From contig WARS01002947.1 in NCBI GenBank assembly GCA_008933995.1, positions 827,884 to 891,883 of the forward strand: 64,000 nt of DNA, read 5' to 3'. Shown piece after piece: positions 13,595 through 26,822 of the stretch. Source of the stretch: Datnioides undecimradiatus. Lineage: Eukaryota > Chordata > Actinopteri > Lobotiformes > Datnioididae. The notes under the pieces were generated by a model. That model ran no database searches. It was not told where the DNA came from and saw only the letters and a list, made by a program, of their open reading frames with translations. A program made the translations under genes and the position numbers. Numbering within the stretch: position 1 is the stretch's first letter; every line of letters starts with the position of its first letter.

Positions 13595-14090
13595 GTCTGC
13601 CTCGGTTTTATGTTGAAAGTATTAACTTCCCTCTCGTTTCAGGTGGCATGCCCTTTCTCTTGTGTTTCCCACCAGTCTGATTGTCTTCCCCGCCCTGATT
13701 GTTTCCACCTGTGTTGCCCCAGTGTGTATATGTTGCCCGCGTTTCCCCTGTCCTGTGCCAGTTCATCTTGTTCATGTCACGTCAAGGAACCAACGCCATT
13801 TCCAAGCCCACGTCTCAAATCTATTGTTGCCAGGTTGTGTTTTGTTACTTTGAAGATTGTTTGTTTACTTTGTTTTCTAGCCTCATTTTTGGTTGCCTTT
13901 TAGGAGTGATTTTGAGTTTGGTTTTGTAGATAAGTCTAGGTTTTGTTTTCCTTATGATAGTTTTGTTTTCCTCATATGAGTGATTTTGTTTTTCCTCGTA
14001 AAGAATGATTTTGTGTTCGTAGTATAGTATATCTTTCTTTTGTACTTTGTCTTTGAGTCTTGCATTTGGGTTCATACACCAGTCCTGTCA
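13595..14090 (+). repeat. 3' LTR of the Gypsy element
   Basis: The sequence aligns with the 5' LTR from about 13607 (ttgaaagtattaacttccc) to its end, cctgtca at 14090. The first part of the LTR (about 70 bp in the 5' copy) has no counterpart upstream of 13595, so this end has been replaced or deleted. Confidence 0.75.
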
Positions 14091-14262
14091 TGCAAAAATC
14101 CTTTGTTATATTATAAATCATCATTTGCAGAAATCAAGACTCTCCTTAATCCGATTTAAATATGAAGAATGTAAAGAATTTACAACAGATGGTGAACTGT
14201 CTAATCTAACAGATCAGCAGAAATCACATGGCTTAAACCCAAAAATCTCCTGTTGACCAAAG

Positions 14263-14470
14263 TAAATGGTAAATAGACTGTACCTATGTAATGCTTTTCT
14301 GATCTTCTCACCACTCAAATCACTTCACACTACATGTCATCATTCACATATTCACACCCATTCATACATGACAGCTGCAGTAAGGAAGTAAAATAAGAAA
14401 ACTAAGTGACTTTCATACACCACTGGAACAGCAGGAGCACTTTAACATAGAGTCCAGAGACGCAAGGGAT
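14263..14470 (+). repeat. Dispersed teleost repeat
   Basis: The stretch opening taaatggtaaatagactgta and including cactcaaatcacttcacact resembles a repeat I recognise as common in teleost genomes (the AAATGGTAAATGGACTG type). Its class is uncertain and its ends were not determined. Confidence 0.45.
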
Positions 14471-14782
14471 CAAATGGGATAGACAGCTTTACAACTAAGA
14501 AACAACACCACCACTGTGTGTTCAAATTAAAACTCCCTTATAATAAGAATAATTTATTATTATAATAGTTTTTCAACTCTTTCATCAATGGTAATTAATA
14601 GGAATGCACATTTATTGCACTGACTGATAAAAAATTAAGATCTATTCATTATATAACAGTTGGCATGTAAAATGGTGGTGGTGCTGGGAAGCGTATTTTG
14701 TGATTTTCATGATATTTTGTGGATTTAGGTAAGCCAGTTTAGTTTTTATTTAGTACAATAAAGTCACATTAAAATATTTATA

Positions 14783-16215
14783 CAACCCCAGTTCCAAAAA
14801 AGTTGGGACGCTGTGTAAAATGTAAATAAAAACAGAATGCAATGATTTGCAAATTTCAGAAACCCAGATTTTATTCCCAACAAAACATGAAGAACATATT
14901 ACATGTTGAAACTGAGACATTTTACCATCTCATGGAAAATATTAGCAGCAGGGGCAGGCTAACAAAAGGCTAGAAAAGTAATTGGCGCAAATCAAAAACA
15001 AATGGAGGAGCATTTGACAACTAATTAGGTTAATTGACAACATGTCAGCAACATGACTGGAAAGGAGCATGACTGGGTAACACCACAGTTTCCTGCAAAG
15101 GATTAATAAAGTACTATTCTATTCTATTTCAGAAAGGCAGAGCCTCTCAGGTGTAAAGATGGACAGGGGTTCACCAATCTGTGACAAACAGATTGTGGAA
15201 CAATTTCAGAAAAGCCTGTGGATATTCTCATTCATCCAGGTCATAGTTATCTCAAGGAAATTGAATCGAACGCAACTGGACTTGGTTATATACACGTACA
15301 GTTCATGCTCATCGGACAGGCATGATTCTCTACTGGACATCACTGCATGGACTCAGGAACACTTCCAGAAATCACTGTCTGTGAACACAGTTCACCGTGC
15401 AATCCACAAAGCAAGTTAAAGTTGTATCTCGCAAAGAAGCCATATGTAAAACACACCGTCTTCTCTGGGTACCGTCTTTTCTGGGCCAAAGCTTATCTAA
15501 AATGGTCTGAGGAAAAATGGAAAACTGTTCTGTGGTCAAATGAATCAAAATTTGAAATTCTTTTTTGAAACCATGGATGCCGTGTCCTTCGGACTAAGGA
15601 GGAGAGGGACCATCCAGCTCATTATCAGCAGACAGTTCAAAAGCCTGCATCTCTGATGGTATGGGGTTGCATTAGTGCCTATACACATCTGGAAAGACAC
15701 CACCAATGCTGAAAAGGTCATAAAGGTTTTAGAGCAACATATGCTCCCATCCAGACAACGTCTCTTTCAGGGAAGGCCTTGCATATTTCAGCAAGGCAAT
15801 GCCAAACCACATACTGCATCCATCACAACAGCATTGCTTGGTGGGAGAAGTCTGAACTGGTGCTGAACTTGCTTGCCTGCAGTCTAGACCTTTCACCAAT
15901 AAAAACCTTTAGCGCATCATGAAATGAAAAATCGAGCAACAAAGGCGCAGGACTGTTGAGCAGCTAGAATCCTGCATCAGACAAGAACGGGATAGTATTC
16001 CCCTTCTAAAACTACAGCAACTGGTCTCTTCATTTCCCAGATGTTTACAGACAGTTGTTAAAAGAAGAGGGGATGCAACACAATGGTAATCATTGCCCTG
16101 TTCCAACTTTTTTCACGTGTTGTGTTGCTGCCATCAAAGTAAAAATTAACTTTTTTTTCCATCAAATCATTGCATTCTGTTTTTATTTACGTTTTTACAC
16201 AGTGTCCCAACTTTG
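14783..16215 (+). mobile_element. Tc1-like DNA transposon, 3' terminus truncated
   Basis: The left end ttccaaaaaagttgggacgc with adjoining gtaaataaaaacagaatgc is mirrored at the right by tgcattctgtttttatttac and cagtgtcccaactt. These are inverted repeats of a common fish Tc1 group, starting after TA at 14781-14782. The outermost bases of the right repeat are lost at about 16215. A degenerate transposase lies inside. Confidence 0.8.
15420..16089 (+). pseudogene. Tc1 transposase pseudogene
   Basis: Fragments of a Tc1 transposase appear in several frames, including RPCIFQQGNAKPHTASITTA around 15775-15835 (the second catalytic Asp position reads Gly) and a C-terminal segment ending LQTVVKRRGDATQW before the stop at 16087-16089. 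Frameshifts and stops are frequent. A segment around 15213-15300 (attctcattcatccaggtca) resembles another dispersed repeat and may be a secondary insertion. Confidence 0.75.
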
Positions 16216-16281
16216 CAGCTGAGAAACACGACAAATGTCAGGGAAGGATTTGTATCACATGGCAAATTTGCATGGAAATTA

Positions 16282-17489
<1,208 letters not shown>

Positions 17490-17491
17490 TA

Positions 17492-18615
17492 TATCCCCAT
17501 TCTCTGCTCCTCCTTTATCCAGACTTTTCCTCCTTTAATTTCACTGCTTACCTCCTCCCCTTTACAATATTTAGTTCTGGTTTGAGCACGTTTGCTGAAT
17601 CATTGTGTAAAAAGCGGGGAGGTAGCAGCTATCAGCAAACGAAAGCTGAGCCTGTTGTGGATAAAGATCATGTTGATTTATGACCCTTTGCAGTCTCTGA
17701 GGCATTCAGATGAGCCAATCCTGGTTTTTCTGTTGATGTCAGTAGACCAAACTTTCTAAAAGTAAATAAATAAATACAATAAATTTGCAAGTTACATATA
17801 CTACTGAACACCAAACCCCAAGCCTTACATAAAACCCTGATTCCTTAGCAATATCACACTGATATATCACACAGCAGAATCAAATTAGTCTCCTACCATA
17901 CTAGTAACCTAGAACATGTATATTTATACTGCTGTTAAAAACACTGTTTAAAGTAAGATTATGTTTTAAATTCATTAAGCAGTTTGATTTCTTTTAATTT
18001 GAAAAACTAATTGTTGGCTCTATTTGGATTTGTATTATTTTAATCAATACCCCAGAGGGTTTGGCAACCTAAATAAATTCAGCTTCTGTTGAGAAAAAAA
18101 AAAAGCTTAGAAGTAGTACAATGAGAAATTTAGCAGGTGAGACAGTTACTAGAGATATGCATACTACAAATAGAAAGTAAAAGTGGCTTTTCTAGTTTCT
18201 GATTTCAGACCCTATAGGGATTCATAGTAAGCAAGTCTGTTTTCAATTGGCTTTCACACCCTGCAGACTTAAGTCAATTACACATTCTATCAGTATGATA
18301 TTTCTGCTTGTGCAGTAGCCATGGATGTACAGACAACATTAACTCCAGTTTTGATTAGGTAAGATCTGAAATCAAGCCAATCTTAACAGACAATTTGCTG
18401 ATAGTTGAGGCTCATCATTTCATCTACCATGGCTGGGTTCCTTGACAATTAAAGCTAACTCTTGTATTCTTCCCCAGGGGTTGGTGAGTAGGTAATCAGG
18501 TACAGCCGTGTATACTCTCTCCCAGCCCTTATTTATGATTAGGCATAGCCCCAGATGGTTGTGTTGTTCGGGGTCACCTGCTGCAAACAAATGGGGTAAT
18601 GTGAGGTTTCTTTTA
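17492..18615. other. AT-rich stretch, nothing recognised
   Basis: No coding segment, terminal repeat pair or RNA gene is visible here. Confidence 0.6.
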
Positions 18616-18617
18616 TT

Positions 18618-18690
18618 GAATTGAATTGAAAGCCTTTATTGTCAATGCACAAGTTAAGAAGAAAACCAAGTACAATGAAATTGCGATGAG
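18618..18690 (-). repeat. LINE-like 3' tail
   Basis: Read on the minus strand, the stretch ends in acaataaaggctttcaattc followed by repeated attcaattc units. That is the usual look of a truncated fish LINE 3' end with a short tandem tail. Only the tail is present. Confidence 0.45.
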
Positions 18691-19600
18691 CCTTTTTCTA
18701 TAATATAAAATCTAAGGAGTTTTCATGGCAAACATAATGTAATAAATGCAATGCGTATACTTGATTGTATTTTGATTGTGTAGGTATTGATGTGTGAATT
18801 TTGCCTTTTAGTATGTTTCTGTTTTTAGAGAGTAACTTAAGTACCTTTTTCATTTTAGAGCTTGGTGCATAGTTAGGGATGTCAACTGTTCTTTTGGCAT
18901 TATTTTATCAGGGTTTTTTTTTTTTTTGTTTGTTTTAACCTGGCCTTTTTGTATTGGCTTTTAATCCTGAGTCAAAGCTCCATTTAGGTTACAACAGGTG
19001 GTTGAATAAGAGAAAAAACTGACAATGGTCAGTGTTAACTGAATTACATGTGTTTTATTGTTTTGTGAACCAACTGTGTGACAAGGTATTTTGATTGCAT
19101 GGAGTCACTTTTTTCTTTGTTGTAAGTTTACTGTTCCGTTGCGTATCCTTTGTAAATCAACCTTCCTGTTAATGGCCTTTGTTTTAAATTAAAGAATTAC
19201 TGTTTGCTCTCCATTTTAATGTAAATATTAATGGGCTTTACTAAGAGTTTGTAGAAATCAGGGACAGTTAAAAATAATATAGCTCACACGTTACCCATAT
19301 TGCTACAGTAGTATTTAGCATCTTCATGCACCACTTATACCTCTATGCAATGCTGATGTTCCTCAACTGTATTGATGTTTCTATATATATTTTTTTTTTT
19401 TAATTTTGATAAATTACATTTCTTCAAGGTAGATCTCTTGATATGTTTCTTCAGAAAGTTTTAAATAAAAGGTTATTCTGACTAGGCACTGAAGAAACAA
19501 CTACATTTAGCACCTGACCATCTTAGCTGCAATTTAGAAGTTGTTTTGCTAAGATAGAACTTGCATGAGTTTAAAAGGCAGCTGCAAACTAGTTGGCAAC
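18691..19600. other. AT-rich intergenic stretch
   Basis: It contains homopolymer T runs (about 18915 and 19390) but no identified gene or transposon. Confidence 0.55.
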
Positions 19601-19605
19601 GGTTT

Positions 19606-20013
19606 TGTGATGGTTTAAGTTCTGTTATTTTGATAATTTCCTGTTTTGTTTTGTCCTCCTGTGTCTGTGTTCCTGTTTCCAGTTCCCTCCTGTGTCTTGT
19701 TGGTTGATTGGTGTCACCTGTGTCTCATTCTCCCCCTCTCCCATGTCTATATATTGTTTGCCACTCCTTTTGTCTTTGTCAAATTGTTTTTTTTCCCCAA
19801 GGCATGTGCCTTTCCTCTCTGTGCTTCCCAGTGTCTTCCTGCATTTTTAATCTTTGTTTTGGATTGTTATGGACTGCCTTATTTGTCTGTAAGTTTTGCT
19901 TTTTGCTATTAAACTATTTAAACTGCCAGCCAGGCCTCTGTGACTGCATTTTGGGTTCAACACCTCAGTTTTCCCAATCCCCTTTTCCTCTCATTTGGCA
20001 ACCAAACGTGACA
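19606..20013 (+). mobile_element. Solo LTR (Gypsy-type) with 5-bp target duplication
   Basis: The unit begins TGTGATGG and ends ACGTGACA, flanked by ggttt at 19601-19605 and 20014-20018. The interior has the pyrimidine-rich texture of fish Gypsy LTRs (cctcctgtgtctgtg, tgtctatatattg) and a terminal part resembling the LTR ends of other fish Gypsy elements. No internal retroviral sequence adjoins it, so it likely arose by LTR-LTR recombination. Confidence 0.8.
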
Positions 20014-20437
20014 GGTTTGCCATAACAAATATATGAGCTGGGGATCTGGTCAAGGTTTGTCACCTTAACTATGTTTATATGTGATCCATTTCTTTGTATA
20101 TAATTTCTAAATATTTATTTTGAAATCACAAGGTGGGAATGTAGGTAATCAAAGAAAGCAGATGTTTTTTTTTTCCTAAAAAGTTGCTGAGTGACCGCCA
20201 ACTGTGTGTTCTCTTCATACTGTGTGTTAATATGTTCGAGACAGCAGAAGAGACACAATACTGTGCACAAATTTTAAGGTCAGAAAGACCTAGACTGCAG
20301 CAAACAACAACAGCCAATGTACTGATTTGACATGTGGGATTAGATAACTGTTATGCAACTGTTATTGCAACATCATTGAAACTGCACTGTCAGAACTGTG
20401 TCTTTGTCAAACTTTTTTGTGTGTATTACCTTTACAG

Positions 20438-21380
20438 CAGGGGTCACCAACCTTTTATATTCTTTGAGCTACTTTTACACAGTGAAGGTACCGGAGAGCT
20501 ACTTATGTTTAGTAACATTTAATCACATAGCTAAATAACATATAGAACAAGTGCATATGCTTGTTTTGCATATAACACATTAAAAAATGATAATACAGAA
20601 CACATTGTGTATAATAACTTAAATTCATAAGCATGTGCAAGTTGTATTCTATTTCTATGTTCTATCTAAAAAATTATGAAATAGAATATTGTATCAAAAA
20701 AACAAATAACATACACCTGCATTTCATTTGTGCAAACAGCATCCGTATGAAAACAGTGCTGTATCACTGAAGGCCACAGACTCATCACACTGGAGTGAAA
20801 AATCAGAAGCACCTGTTCAGGTCCGACTCCAGCTGTCTGAGCGCATCTACAGACAGTGCACACACCCTCCGCGGCACAGTGTTCGCACCAAGCTGGACAT
20901 CAGCAACAGCGGACAGACTCTCTGTCTTAATGTTATGTTCCCGGAATTATGATTCCGCCACAGCAGTCATAGCCTCTTTAATGATCCCGCCATCAGTTAA
21001 GGGCTGTTTGACTGAACTCTGCTGCTGTCATTGTTGCTAGGCTAGCCCGCTAACTGCCTGGCACGGTGGCACCTGGTCAGCCCCCCCTGCTCCAGTGACT
21101 GACAGCAGCACAGCGCAAATGTTTGATTGACAGCTAGTTGACAAACAATCGTGTCATCTCAGGCAGGGGGCGGGGCACCTATAATTTTGATTGAATGGAA
21201 ATTTAGACTGGTTTTACCAAGTGACAAATCAAATTTGTGTTATTATATTATTGATACCATGGTGAGATACTGTCCGACGTGTTGGTGACCCCTGGCCTAT
21301 TTTTAGAACAGGCCGGCAGGCAACTCACGTGATCACTGCAGGCGACCTGGTGCCCGTGGGCACCGCGTTGGTGACCCCTG
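20438..21380. mobile_element. Non-autonomous hAT element (MITE) with 8-bp target duplication
   Basis: Ends CAGGGGTCACCAAC (20438) and GTTGGTGACCCCTG (21380) are exact inverted repeats. The flanks are an exact 8-bp duplication, ctttacag at 20430-20437 and 21381-21388, diagnostic of hAT insertion. The 943-bp interior encodes no transposase. An additional internal copy of gttggtgacccctg lies near 21279-21293. Confidence 0.93.
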
Positions 21381-21499
21381 CTTTACAGCCTGCCTGTATT
21401 GTAACATCACACATTGTAGCACTTCAGCTTTTCCTCTAGGACAATAACAACATAGATTAGAAAAGGCACTTTTTGAAAATACTGTGGATTTGAATGCTA

Positions 21500-22650
21500 A
21501 ATGTTGAAAAGCTGAAACTAAACTGAAACACAGGCTTGAAAAGTCAAAAATTTTACAGACCGGCAAAGGAAGTGACATTTCTTTGAGGAGAGTTTCAAGC
21601 TATTACCTGCAAGGCATGAGAGAACCATCTGTAGATGCTCCAGTGCCACCTGTTCAGACAGGGCATAGACCTTGCTGCAGCAAGTACAGGCATAGGCTTG
21701 TGAAATTCTCATCCCTAAAGATGGACATCATCATCTGCATAAAAGTGGCAGGGCTGTTTGTGAGGCCTTGAGGCAACCTGATATATTCATGCACACTGAA
21801 AGGAGAAGAGAATGCTGTGTACAGTCTTTCACTGTTCTTGCATTTAGCCATCTGGAATCATTGCAATCTTCCATTTTATTCAGAGCAGTCTGAAGTTCGT
21901 CGTAATGGCACAGCAGGACTCGCCTGTAGTTTGTCATTGACCAGGCGTATTCTGTGGACAAAATCTTTTGCTGTGCCAATCACAGGTGGAATTTTTTGGC
22001 CTCAGGAGGCTGGCTCAGTACTGGCCCAGTACTCGTATGGATCTTCTTGTTCCATAGGCAGGGTGGAATAGAAGTCAGCTAGGGGCACAGAGGAGCAATT
22101 CGCAGCACTGTGTTTGTCCAGCAATACATAAATGGCTTCTGGGTTATCAGCTTCATCGTTTCTGATGCCAAAGTGCCCAACATCCTTTGCTCTGCCTCTC
22201 AGATAGACCATGACCATCTCCTCAGCCTTATCTGCCAGTTTTATACCCCTTTTCCTTATGTAATGTCTAATTGATTCCTCCCATTCATCAACAGTCAGAG
22301 GGTCTCAACTCTCCCCTGTAAATACATCTGGGTCCCTGACTTGTCCTTGTGTGACCAGCTGGACCTGAGAAAGGTCCAGTGTGCATTTGGTGATGTCTGG
22401 ATTCATGGGTGACACATCATGGCTTGTGTGCACAGCAGCTGGAGGGCTTGATGTGTTGACATGTTAGGAACATGTGTACAAGTGCATTGTGGAGAAAGTA
22501 CATCAGCAACTGGCTGTCTATGAGGTGCCATATCATTTCTGCATTTAGTAAAACTATGGACTGAATTTTTATCAAAAATTCTATCTCCTAGTCTGTAGTC
22601 ACTTAACAAAAATGGAACTGGTGTCTCTTCCAACACTAAAGGGAGTCATA
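21500..22650 (-). pseudogene. Gypsy-type retrotransposon relic (gag and RT fragments)
   Basis: On the minus strand a gag-like part (22640-22000, with LADFYSTLPMEQEDPYEYW) is followed by RT pieces in different frames: FSVHEYIRLPQGLTNSPATF (about 21800) and HLQMVLSCLAGNSLKLSSKK (about 21620). The RT palm between them and the remaining pol are missing. No LTRs are visible. It is older and distinct from the 8.8-14.1 kb element. Confidence 0.65.
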
Positions 22651-22814
22651 GAAGGAGCACAAAATTTGCTGGAACTCATACTTACTCGCCTTTGCACATG
22701 TACAATAACATCAGAGAGTGGTTGCACACAATTAATAGTCCTGCAACCCAAACAATTAAAAATAATGGAGATGTAACAACGGCTCCAAAGTGATGCATTC
22801 TGAAAGTGACATGA

Positions 22815-23275
22815 CTCTACTGAAAGTCAGTGGTGTATAAGGTGAACAGGAAAGGAGAAAGCACATTGCCCTGCGGGCCTCCTATACCACTCACCACCAC
22901 ATCAGAGAGGACACCACCCAGCCGAACGAACTGTGGCCTGTCAGTCAGGTAGTCAGTGACCCATCAGCTGCAGCTTCTTACCCAGTAACAGAGGCTGGAT
23001 GATGTTGAAGGCACTGGAGAAATCAAAGAATGTGATTCTCACCGAGCCACCACCACCATCCAGGTGTAGCAGATAGATGACAGCGTCATCCACACCCAGA
23101 CTCGGCTGGTAGGCAAACTGCAGTGGGTCTAGAGATGATCTCACCTGCGGCCTCAAGCGGGCCAACACCAGCCTCTACAGCACCTTCATCACATGGGATG
23201 AGAGGGCAACTGGACGGTGATTACTGAGGCCAGATGGAGATGATTTCTTGGGGACAGGAACAAGACTTAGTTTCT
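22815..23275 (-). pseudogene. LINE reverse-transcriptase fragment (L2/CR1-like)
   Basis: Minus-strand reading gives LVPVPKKS, then SSLDPLQFAYQPSLGVDDAV, ITFFDFSSAFNIIQPLLL and finally a segment resembling GNVLSPFLFTLYTTDF. These are successive blocks of a non-LTR RT (fingers and palm). Stops and frame changes break it. The Asp-Asp active-site block lies beyond the preserved part. Confidence 0.75.
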
Positions 23276-23419
23276 TGAAACAAGACTTAGACCTAGTTGC
23301 ATGTCTGTGACCAACACAAATATTCTGGCATTTTTAAGTGTTAATTATTTATATTGCAGGAAATGTGTGGGAATGAGATCAATTGGAAAATAAAGTTTTG
23401 AACAATTTAGATGCTCCTC

Positions 23420-24130
23420 TGCACTCTAGCTTGCCATCTGTCCATCTGGACTGCCACTTGCCATCGTCCATTTGTCCACAGATGGAGAGATGGCAAGCTG
23501 CTCATGGATTCCAATGCTTTCTTTTTTTCTTTTGCCATAGCCATTTTGAGGACCTCTCTGCTACATCAGCGGTGTTGCAAATGGCTCTCCTCTTCCTGTC
23601 CTCCACCTATAGTCTGTAGGTCTGGGCTAAAGAAAGGCCTGCAAATCTCCTGCACCCAACTTCCAGTGGAAGGCACCTCGTTCTCCACCCTGCCTGGTGG
23701 TGGTTGCAATATGGTTGGTCCACTAGGTCCAGTAACAGCTGCCAAACGATGTTCTTGTGCAGGTTTCCGCTAATCTCCAGCTCTGACAAAGGAGATGGCC
23801 TGTTTGGAGAGTCGAGAGTGCTTTGCCCACTGAACTCCTGCACTGATGGCTCTTTTGATGATCTTCTGGACCTGGTCATGCCTGCATTGGTATCGTGCCT
23901 CTCCCAGAGCCATCTTGTACCTGCTGAAGATGTGCTCCTAAGTTCTTTGCTTGGAGCATAATGGGCACACTGGTAACTCTGCTTTGCTCCATGTGTGAAG
24001 ATTTGATGGGCTTGGAGGCACATCATACACTGCCTGAATTGGGCGTTGCTTTGCTTTGCTTTTCCTCCCCTCTGGTTGTGTTCTTTTGGGGTGCTGGAAA
24101 GGATACTAGACCCACTCAGCCTCATGTGAC
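23420..24130 (-). pseudogene. LINE C-terminal region fragment
   Basis: A 172-residue minus-strand open frame (24125-23607) ends in VGCRRFAGLSLAQTYRL, and a neighbouring frame to about 23440 continues with a basic RRRAI/KWLW-like stretch. I recognise this as the post-RT part of a fish LINE type that also seems to be represented at 36.9-37.2 kb. Clade not assigned. Confidence 0.45.
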
Positions 24131-25296
24131 CATTCCCATCAGCCTCTTGAGATGCAGCCTTGACGTTTTTGTTTTTAATTTAACATTTGTTTTTAATTCT
24201 TCTATTATACAATGGCCACTTTCAATGAATGTCTCATTTATTTATAGAAAGCAGCTTACATATGGTGGCCAGATTCAGGCGCACTGTAACATTGGTCCCC
24301 TCAGCCTCTGTGATGATTTAGGCTTTTGTTTGGCAAGGCCTTCTGTTTGTGATATACACCAGTACATACACTATCAAGTGTACAGAATCACAGCTAACAT
24401 AATGTAAAAAATGACTTGACAAACAACAATTTAAAGCATGCTTAACATTTATTAGGGGTTTGTGTCAGCAATTGTTTGTGTTGTGCTTGTTTCAGGTCCC
24501 ATGTGGTTGGGCCTCACCACCTAGAAAAGGAGTACAATATTATATTCTGTGCAGGCAGAAATACTAACAGCAGATAACTCAAATCCAGTGTGTTAGATTG
24601 ATTGTATTTTTTGTGGTTGGTTGTTCTAGTTGGTGGTTATTATTGAAGACAATTGTTGTTATTGAAGAGAGAGAGCTAGTCCTGAATTCTGCGAGAGAAT
24701 TTTTCTTAACCTTGTACATCTATTGTAAATAAGTCCTCACAATTTTGGTTGCACTTTACCTCCTGTCTCTGCCTCCTTGCTAATGGTCATCTGCTCTTAA
24801 GGTCAGTCCGACACACAGTGTTCTTCTTTACTTGGTCATAAAATTGAATAATGGCCCAACACACACATAACCATACAGGGTACTCACATGGGTCTCTTAG
24901 GTCCAGCACAGTTCATTTCACAAGACTTTAACAACGGGACAGGTAAATGATACTTTACTTACATGTGTGTAAGGAGAAACCGTCTCACACATACACACAC
25001 ACACACACACACCTAAAAAAGGCATAGTTAAGAGGAACAAAATCTGTCAACTTGCACATGCTTACACAGGTATTCATGTGTTTCAGAGAGCACTCGTGTT
25101 ATATAATTCCCACTGGAAACTGTACAATGAGTAGACGCAAAGTGCCTTGCTCATATGGAATGACATTGGAATGTGCATTTACAAAAATCCTCTTAGCACA
25201 ATGGTCTCCTATGAGTCTAAGCTTTGTTAGCTTAAACCAGCAACCAGCCTAAAATAAGGCACTCTGTTGATTATCTGCAGTTAAGAAAAAAATATA
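24131..25296. other. Unassigned stretch with an (AC)n microsatellite
   Basis: An AC repeat lies at about 24991-25012. Nothing else with coding or terminal-repeat support was found. Confidence 0.5.
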
Positions 25297-25300
25297 TTTA

Positions 25301-26818
25301 TGTAGCAGTACGATCTGCTGCTGCGGCTGAATGCAGGCAAGTCTGCTGCTCTGCACTTTACCAGGTGCAATTAGCCTATCAGTGCAGAGGGCGAGGGGAT
25401 AAAAGGAGGCGGTGTTCCTCCCTCACTCTCTTGCTTCCTGGCTCGAAGGCCCTCCCACTTCCTGGCCTTCCGCTTCCTCCTCTGCTCTCCACGCAGGTAG
25501 GTACATGCCTGTGCGGTCTGCATGTTGGTTTTTAGCTTTCATTAGCCGCTGTATTAAATGGTTCAATTTGGTGCTTTTAGTGGTCCATCGTGGTTAGGGG
25601 GACTGCGGCGATTTCCTCTGTCACCATAGGCACTAAAAGGACAAGGTACAGACACGTTAGTATTTATGTTTAACTCCAACCGTAGCCTATTAACTCATGT
25701 GCTAAACACCTCACCTGTTCGTTTTCTATAGTGGATCCTGAACGCATCACCGTCACACCACAGATGCTCCGGTTAGCACAGAGCAGTGCAGAGCCTCCTC
25801 GTCTTTCTCTTCATCAGGAGGATGCCTGCTGATCCGGGACCTGTGGTTGGACTTTGGACACTAAGATAAGTGCGGGAACACTGCTGCTTCGCATACCCTC
25901 GGTGTGCGGTGGCTGCTTTGCTTGGGACTACTCTGCCGGCCGGCTACATCGGCTATAGCTGCTGTGCATGCTGCTGTCTGCTCATCTCGCCGCTTACTTG
26001 CTATTGTTTCGTTAAGTTACTGCTCGGGCCCCGGTCTTCCGGCGTCCGGCTTTGTCCCTTAGTGGCTGGCCAGCGGCAGTTGCTCAGTCGGGACTGTGTG
26101 TGTGTGTGTGGAGGAGTGGATGTTTGAGGACCAAGAGGGTCGGGTGAATTGTCATATACACTAACTAGCTGTGCGTGGATGAGGGTGAGCGTGTGTGAGA
26201 GGGGGGTTGCATGGGATTAAGCAATTTTATGGGTTTTTTGAGTATATTGTATTCTTCTGAATTAGTTGGTTGGTCTTTTATTATTTAACCTTTATCTTAA
26301 TAAAAACAACGATGTTAATTTGTTGATTTGGTAACTCTGGCCAGAGACCTTTTTCTTTTGTTATTTTCCTTGTTTTTGTTTGTTTGCTAAGTGTTAGTAG
26401 TGTGTGTGATTGTATATTTTTAAGGAAACTGTACTAGTGCATATGGTTTGGACTAACTGTGTTTTCTCTTCCTGTAGTTGCTGAGAGCCAACGGTGGTGG
26501 CGGTGTTCGGGCGGTGGTTTCCCTTTGTGTGCTGTGACCCTGGGACTTGGTTTTTGTTGCACTTCACCTTTCGCTGTGTGTGTGTGTGGTGTCACGTACG
26601 AGTGGGGTGCTTTTTGTATTTTGGACTCCCTCACTCTGTGTTACCCTCACTACTGGTGAGCCTCAGCCACAGGAGTAGTGGGACTAATTTGGTCCCTTGT
26701 TAAAATATTTTACCCATTGTGTGACTAGCAATCAAAATAAACATGTTAAACCTTTGTTACTTCGAACCACGTCTCCTGCCCTTCCTTGTATTACTTACCT
26801 GCGTGCCTCTCCATTACA
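25301..26818 (+). mobile_element. Possible 1.5 kb solo LTR
   Basis: The stretch starts TGTAGCAG and ends CATTACA, with ttta on both sides (25297-25300 and 26819-26822). Inside are a TATA-like gataaaagg at about 25398, pyrimidine-rich sequence downstream, a splice-donor-like caggtaggt near 25495 and AATAAA hexamers around 26300 and 26730. This is promoter and polyadenylation architecture fitting a long LTR. A 4-bp flank match is weak evidence, and the family is unknown. Confidence 0.4.
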
Positions 26819-26822
26819 TTTA

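Larger units (their letters stand above)
8803..14090 (+). mobile_element. Ty3/Gypsy-type LTR retrotransposon, defective
   Basis: The outer ends are TGTCA...TGTCA and the element is flanked by an exact 5-bp duplication, tgcaa at 8798-8802 and 14091-14095. LTR-like sequence near both ends matches closely: the stretch from about 8872 resembles that from about 13607, and about 10340-10441 resembles about 14030-14090. Between them is a gag-pol relic in the order reverse transcriptase, RNase H, integrase, which is the Ty3/Gypsy order. A purine-rich tract (gtggggtggaggggg, 13485-13497) fits a polypurine tract. The element is broken by stops, frameshifts and a deletion at the RT active site, and its 5' LTR holds a hAT insertion. 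Confidence 0.88.

Noticed and set aside
23607..24125. A 172-residue minus-strand frame as a host gene
   Set aside because: Its end matches a LINE post-RT block and neighbouring frames continue the LINE, so it is part of a relic.
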